This document shows, one piece after another, positions 60,601-64,000 of a stretch of DNA of 64,000 bases (the stretch's first letter is position 1; each line of letters begins with the position of its first letter). Under the pieces are notes generated by a model that saw only the letters and a program-made list of their open reading frames with translations, did no database searches and was not told where the DNA came from. A program made the position numbers and the translations under genes. The stretch is from positions 62,001 to 126,000 of the forward strand of contig CAWBIT010000004.1 of NCBI GenBank assembly GCA_963789025.1, read 5' to 3'. This stretch comes from AP-15 sp963789025 (lineage in GTDB: Bacteria; Pseudomonadota; Alphaproteobacteria; ATCC43930; CGMCC-115725).

Positions 60601-61107
60601 CGTTCGTTGCGCGGTTTTAGGTTTCGGGCGGAGCTTGCGCCGGACCTTTGGCCTGTCAGGATCGATTCCACAAAACTGGAAGCCATGTTGAGGATTATCG
60701 TCTACAATTTCAGAAAGAAGGTACGCCTGAGAGCGGCCATTTTGAGCGCAAGAAACCTTCGCCTTGGTACCCCTCGACCACCAATCGGCTTAAAAGGACG
60801 GTACGTGGCCATTTCCTTCAGCAATGGTGGGCGCCGTGTAGGGCCTGTTGGGTACGCTCAAGGAGATGAGGAACTAGGCGACCTCGAAGCCGACTTGTAT
60901 CTTGACCAAGTGGATGCCCTTGCGAAAGAGTTTGGTGGTGCCGCAACAGTAAGATCTGCTCCGACGGGACGCAATGCCGCAAAGACCATCGTCACAATAT
61001 ACATTCCGCAATACTCTTCGAAGCTAGACCCCGGCACCCATCCCCTCGCTGCCAGGATGCTCACGAACCATTATCAGGCAACGAGTAATAATAACCCGGG
61101 GCAATGA
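57691..61107 (+). CDS. Cas4/RecB-like nuclease + DEDD exonuclease + IS66-like transposase + HATPase-like fusion
   Basis: A 1,138-residue protein from ATG 57691 (GGGAGAACGAG upstream). (1) TM0106-type RecB/Cas4-like domain, residues 1-260, with LDALVKAEPL and the four-Cys Fe-S layout of Cas4: Cys18 plus CQTCVFHDRC (196, 199, 205). (2) DEDD exonuclease (RNase_H_2), IYLDIEGTP (Asp292, Glu294), LLHFGKYETTAL, YNYQDCAAL (Asp449). (3) Zinc ribbon, CPVC at 555 and CGRC at 597. (4) IS66-like DDE transposase, HIDETTV (Asp688), VSDFYTAYD (Asp737), NNNNAEHAIKSF (Glu856). (5) From about 952, a histidine-kinase ATPase-like tail (FRAELAPDLWPVRIDSTKLE) keeping the N-box Asn1006 but lacking the glycine boxes. 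Lower GC than its neighbours suggests transfer. No terminal repeats were found. Function unknown; DNA processing coupled to transposition or defence is plausible. Confidence 0.85.
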   Translation: MAATSRVTREVLDSYLRCKTKGFLTLAGRHGIESDYERWRIESGERQRLRATANLLAGYRGYQVSEGIVLLASKLREGVDDLILHGRFENGIISMNLDALVKAEPLAALSQGHYMPVLFHDGPIRTPEKSLIELFALLISELQEMAPNIGLVCRSEGKPTTIHLTPGLAVARNLLREIAELLQNLQSPMLVLNNHCQTCVFHDRCHKQAVEDDNLSLLSGMNEVQIKQLNRKGIFTVNQLSYTFRLRRKSKRTKKSSPAHHLPLRALALRETKVFVHGSPAVTYPDTRIYLDIEGTPQSRSYYLIGVITISNGHETRHSFWSDTSSEPDQICMFADFMDHLDQYPDYCLLHFGKYETTALRRIRARMTDQYKRQIDGALGRSVDILNVIGSHIYFPTYSNSLKEIGGFLGYQWSGPLSSGLQTLVWRDRWLTDHDPLLKAMLIQYNYQDCAALKGVAEFLEKIVAPGFSGSSQHEQGVQVTSTSTLATEKNEWQLYGPTDYALEDFRTINRLAYFDYQRDRVFVRTKKKPTKSSNRQKRLSLKPNKIITMRAAKCPVCDGRNIEALTQTSHEILDLKFMSGGTKRWITRYVSWRYRCGRCGSRFVPNSFQRYRQIPKYGRGVISWCIYQLLLGGQNLNRIHRSLLDLFGIRLPKETVYLFKGSVAEYFKTGYEKILKELLSGRLIHIDETTVNLQKDKGYVWVLASTESVYFFYRTSREGSFLPEMLQRFKGVLVSDFYTAYDTLDMPQQRCLIHLMRDMNEDLLKHPFDNELKSIANKFSLLLKDIVYAIDRYGLRRRHLNKYRARAERFCDWVIGQSFTSDATKTYVRRIAKYRGLMFTFLAYDGIPWNNNNAEHAIKSFAKFRRFSNGIATERTIREYLVLLSICLTCEYRGIDFLKVLRGDTKGDYGFGPKRVIPLQLRPRRLREGEATLRTGAHQSEGTLRNKEHRDPGVVGLNKLLPAMLEKLGRSLRGFRFRAELAPDLWPVRIDSTKLEAMLRIIVYNFRKKVRLRAAILSARNLRLGTPRPPIGLKGRYVAISFSNGGRRVGPVGYAQGDEELGDLEADLYLDQVDALAKEFGGAATVRSAPTGRNAAKTIVTIYIPQYSSKLDPGTHPLAARMLTNHYQATSNNNPGQ

Positions 61108-61608
61108 TTGCGCCGCTTGGCGATTTGGTGACCTCACTGGGTCGAGCCCCGGCCGATTGCTTGCCACTCCGCGAACGGCCGAAATCGGCGCAACTTCGCC
61201 GTTGCCGTGCCTTTCGGCGAAGGTCCCTTCACCACCCGATTTGCAGACCTTCGCCATCGTGCGGTGAAGGTCGGTGGTTTGCTGAGATGACGATCTACGC
61301 CCTGGTAAGCCGCCTGAGCGCGAGCTGGATGGAGGCAATACCGCGATGAACTTCCTGATAAGATCGCTAGGTTGTAGGGCCTCGTCAGCGACTTGCGCGC
61401 TCCGCTTCCGTAGCTTCCGCTACCGCACCATCGCGCGGGCGCGAGGCGGCTGAGCGCCGCCGAGCACCTTGCGCATATGGATCGCCATCAGTCAGCAGCG
61501 TCCTTCTGAAAACTGGCCGCCAAAAACTCCGCACCAAGGCCAAGCTAGGACCATGAGCGCGCGGACGTAGCAATCGTAGGCACCGAGTTCGCCGGGGTCG
61601 ATTGAAGG
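61108..61608. other. No gene seen
   Basis: About 500 bases between the fusion gene and the LLM oxidoreductase. Frames on both strands are short and Arg/Ser-rich. CGCAACTTCGCCGTTGCCG and surrounding bases resemble degenerate repeat sequence, but no second copy was identified. Confidence 0.4.
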
Positions 61609-62616
61609 TTAACGGTCGTCAGCTGAGGGCGCACAGGCCCTGATCAATGCTTCGAACTTGGCCTTGGCTCTGGCCCCGCGCGCGAAGGGGCTCAGGATCG
61701 GCACATCAATTCCTGACCGCCGATACGCCTCGACCCGTTCGCGGCATTGTTCAGGCGTTCCGGCAATGCTGGTAGCATCGATAAGTTCGTCGCTGACTGC
61801 CCGCTCGGCCGCATCCCGGTCGCCGCGTGACCATGCCGCGGCGATCGCCGCCGCCTCTTCCACAAAACCGTGTTCGGCCATCATGCGATTGTAGCGAGGA
61901 AAGAAGCCCGCATAGAAGGCAAGACCCGGGCGCAATGCGTCGAGCGCTTCCCGGCGGGTTTCGCCTACGGCCGCCGGCAAGAGCGTGGTAACAATGATCT
62001 GGTCCAGGTCCCGGCCCGCCCGCCGTGCCCCTTCGGCCAGTTGTTCTCTGACGACCGCCGCGGTGACTAGCGTGCTCCTCGTCAGAATGATCCCATCGGC
62101 AATCTCCCCGCAGAGAGCGGTCATCTTCTGGGAGACGGCTGAGGCGTAAATCGGAATCGTCGAATGGCGCGGGGTAAACCAAAGATCGAAGCTCTCGATC
62201 CGGACGGTCTCGCCCTGATAGCTGACCCGTCCCTCTTGCAGCAGCCGGCGGATCACCTCTACCGTTTCCCGGACGCGGGTCAGGGGTTTGCCATAGGCCA
62301 TGCCGTGCTCGGCTTCGACCTGCACCTTGTGGCTCGACCCGACGCCAAGGATGAATCGTCCGCCGGTCAACTCATCGAGAGTTGCGGCCGCCATGGCGAT
62401 CGTCGGCGCTGTGCGGACAAAGACGCTGGTGATACTGGTTCCCAGCAGGATGCGCGAGGTCTGAATGGCACAGGCCGCCAGCACCGCGAACTGGTCGCCG
62501 CCATGTCCTTCTGCCACCCACGCCAATTCATAGCCCAGCCGCTCGGCGAGTTTTACGCAGTCGACGATCTCGCCGGGGGTGAGGCCGCCGGAGAACGCGA
62601 TACCAACTCGTGGCAT
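61609..62616 (-). CDS. LLM-class (luciferase-like) oxidoreductase
   Basis: About 335 residues from ATG 62616, which has GAAGG five bases upstream; ATG 62628 is in frame but lacks a site. Family blocks: PRVGIAFSGGLTPGEIVDCV, LGYELAWVAEGHGGDQFAVL, ILLGTSITSVFVRTAPTIAM, LDELTGGRFILGVGSSHKVQ (the GRxxLGxGxS FMN/F420 loop), PIYASAVSQKMTALCGEIAD (AxxxxxxxxAGExADG-like) and AGTPEQCRERVEAYRRSGID. This is the F420-dependent or FMN-dependent subgroup (about 330 residues). Substrate unknown. It lies just downstream of the CocE/NonD hydrolase on the same strand, 73 bases away, so the two may be co-transcribed. Confidence 0.88.
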   Translation of the reverse strand: MPRVGIAFSGGLTPGEIVDCVKLAERLGYELAWVAEGHGGDQFAVLAACAIQTSRILLGTSITSVFVRTAPTIAMAAATLDELTGGRFILGVGSSHKVQVEAEHGMAYGKPLTRVRETVEVIRRLLQEGRVSYQGETVRIESFDLWFTPRHSTIPIYASAVSQKMTALCGEIADGIILTRSTLVTAAVVREQLAEGARRAGRDLDQIIVTTLLPAAVGETRREALDALRPGLAFYAGFFPRYNRMMAEHGFVEEAAAIAAAWSRGDRDAAERAVSDELIDATSIAGTPEQCRERVEAYRRSGIDVPILSPFARGARAKAKFEALIRACAPSADDR

Positions 62617-62688
62617 GCCAACCTTCATCTTATGCTTAGACCATCAATCGGGCGACCCTACCTCAATGGGCGACGGCGGGCGGCGGTT

Positions 62689-64000
62689 TTAGCATGTGGG
62701 TCTCGCGGGTTCTTGCGTTTGTTTCTGACGGGCGAGCACCGGTAGTTCGACAACGGATGGGGTCGCCGGCGCGTGCTGGACTGTGTTAGTGGCCACGCGA
62801 ATGTCGGCCTCGCGATCGCGCGCCAGCACGGGGTGGCCGCTATTGGTGTTGCGGGCACGGCGTGGGAAGTTGCTGCTGGTCACATCGATTTCGATCCGGC
62901 TGCCGGCGCGGAACGTGTGGTGAATGTCGCCTAGGGCGATGGTCACCCGGCAGACCTGTCCGAGTGCCATCGGCTGAGGCCCGGCCGACGGGTCGCGGTA
63001 CATCGCGCGCATCACCCCGTCCATCAGCAGCATGGCATGCCCTTCAGGCGTGACCTCGATCAGCTTGGCGACAAAGTCGGTGTCTGGGCAGTCGGACTCG
63101 ACATGCAGAGTAACGCGCACCGCGCCGGCGATCGTCAGGTCGGCGTCAAGCGGCTCGCCTCGATAGATCAGGCCGTAATCGGGTAGCGACTGAGCCGGGC
63201 ACTGGTCGCGCGGGCCGGCGTCGATCAGCATGTTGCGCCCGCCGAGACTGGGGATCGGATGGTGCGGATCGTAGCGATAGGTGCGGGAAGCACCACCTCG
63301 GCAATCGGCCGCGAGGCTGCCGTCGCCGCACAGATAGAGCCGCTGCGGCGATGTGCCCGGTGGCGGCCAACGTTCGACACGAACCCAGTCATCAGGAACG
63401 TAGCTATCGCGTTCATCAACCCAGGCGCGAGGCGAATAGAACACCGCGGGTTCGTCGATGAGGGCGCTGCGCTGGCCCTTCAGCCAGTGGTCGAACCATT
63501 CGAAATAAGGATCGCGCGCCCAAAAATTGCTGGTGTAGACGAAGTAGTGCTCGTTGGGGCCGATCCATAATTTCTGCGTGCCCGTCCGCGCCTGGATATC
63601 ATTGAACGCGGCGATCACGCTGGTCTGAAAGATGTCGAACCAGCTGGTGACATGAAAGCCCGGTATGTCGATGGTGCGGCGGAAATTGTGCCGGGCGCGG
63701 AAGGCGTCGTCGCCCGGATGGGTGATGATCTCGTCAAGAAACGGCTGCCAGGTCGCGAAGTCCGGATAGCCGGTCAGCGGCAGCAGCAGCCAATCGGGCG
63801 AGTTGACAAAGGGCGGTTTTTCCAGGCGAGCCGCGTCGAGGCGGTTGTAGCGCTCTGCCGCCAAAACGCCCCCGCTGTCAAGTTCGGCGGCGCTGATGCC
63901 GAACCGCGCCAGCACCGCCTCGCGGTGCGATTTGGAAAGGCCGGGGATATTTTTGGCGACCCATAACCACAGCCGCTCCATTTCGATGCCCTGGCCCTCG
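62689..64000 (-). CDS. CocE/NonD family hydrolase, C-terminal part (partial at window edge)
   Basis: The frame is open to the window edge, so the N-terminus with the serine nucleophile is outside. Visible: HNFRRTIDIPGFHVTSWFDI (GW/SWFD block of the alpha/beta hydrolase), LWIGPNEHYFVYTSNF (catalytic His region of the family), PYFEWFDHWLKGQ, then the C-terminal jelly-roll domain PEYxP-like with VRVTLHVESDCPDTDFVAKL, VTPEGHAMLLMDGVMRAMYR and GSRIEIDVTSSNFPRRARNT. These are the X-Pro dipeptidyl-peptidase C-terminal signatures (SSNFPR). It hydrolyses esters or amides such as acylated drugs or peptides; the substrate is not predictable. Confidence 0.9.
   Translation of the reverse strand, partial: EGQGIEMERLWLWVAKNIPGLSKSHREAVLARFGISAAELDSGGVLAAERYNRLDAARLEKPPFVNSPDWLLLPLTGYPDFATWQPFLDEIITHPGDDAFRARHNFRRTIDIPGFHVTSWFDIFQTSVIAAFNDIQARTGTQKLWIGPNEHYFVYTSNFWARDPYFEWFDHWLKGQRSALIDEPAVFYSPRAWVDERDSYVPDDWVRVERWPPPGTSPQRLYLCGDGSLAADCRGGASRTYRYDPHHPIPSLGGRNMLIDAGPRDQCPAQSLPDYGLIYRGEPLDADLTIAGAVRVTLHVESDCPDTDFVAKLIEVTPEGHAMLLMDGVMRAMYRDPSAGPQPMALGQVCRVTIALGDIHHTFRAGSRIEIDVTSSNFPRRARNTNSGHPVLARDREADIRVATNTVQHAPATPSVVELPVLARQKQTQEPARPTC

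Overview
The window is high-GC, heavily rearranged DNA of a Bradyrhizobium-like alphaproteobacterium. I infer this from small soil-rhizobial protein families, rhizobial-type palindromic repeats and IS types; no rRNA or intact tRNA is present to confirm it. Intact catabolic and signalling genes alternate with dozens of broken gene pieces, IS elements and dispersed repeats, so this looks like accessory DNA.

Layout. 1-6.8 kb is a probable defence island: the 3' end of an Eco57I-type adenine methyltransferase, a DUF4917 (SIR2/AbiH-like) gene, a TcmP/DUF5131 pair, then a tyrosine recombinase preceded by a perfect 11-6-11 dif-like palindrome. 6.8-17 kb holds small envelope proteins, an amidohydrolase, a lipoprotein, a CHRD/PEP-CTERM protein, a methyltransferase and remnants (TPR, MFS, DUF2332, ChrA), interspersed with a repeat carrying a tRNA T-arm-like core. 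17-27.6 kb is a mobile-element scrapyard: a truncated flavoprotein next to an IS256 element, an IS6 remnant, a broken NO-response cluster (NsrR-like regulator, membrane protein, truncated norB), a 3-hydroxyacyl-CoA dehydrogenase split onto opposite strands, and an intact IS4 element with a 9-bp target duplication inside a small gene. 27.6-31.5 kb carries a flavin monooxygenase, a TauD-like dioxygenase and a polysaccharide deacetylase. 31.5-34.1 kb is a mosaic of tiny fragments, including three phage terminase small-subunit pieces.

34.1-50.3 kb is a signalling cluster. A multi-GAF/PAS histidine kinase interrupted by an IS5-type element (TSD TTAG) is translationally coupled to a receiver protein. 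A receiver-adenylate cyclase follows, then a hybrid kinase of about 2,730 residues with twelve tandem GAF domains, coupled to another receiver. The repeated GAF units are very similar at DNA level and rhizobial palindromes interrupt the 5' end of the giant gene.

50.8-61.1 kb is the most unusual part. A truncated reverse transcriptase of the defence (UG/DRT-like) kind is followed by two inverted repeats of about 400 bp (51665-52068 and 57056-57457) that bracket arsenite oxidase aioBA plus an MFS transporter. Just outside the right repeat lies a 1,138-residue fusion: Cas4/RecB-like Fe-S nuclease, DEDD exonuclease, zinc ribbon, IS66-like DDE transposase and a degenerate histidine-kinase ATPase domain. 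This is the best candidate for an undescribed system. The window ends with an LLM-class oxidoreductase and a partial CocE/NonD hydrolase.
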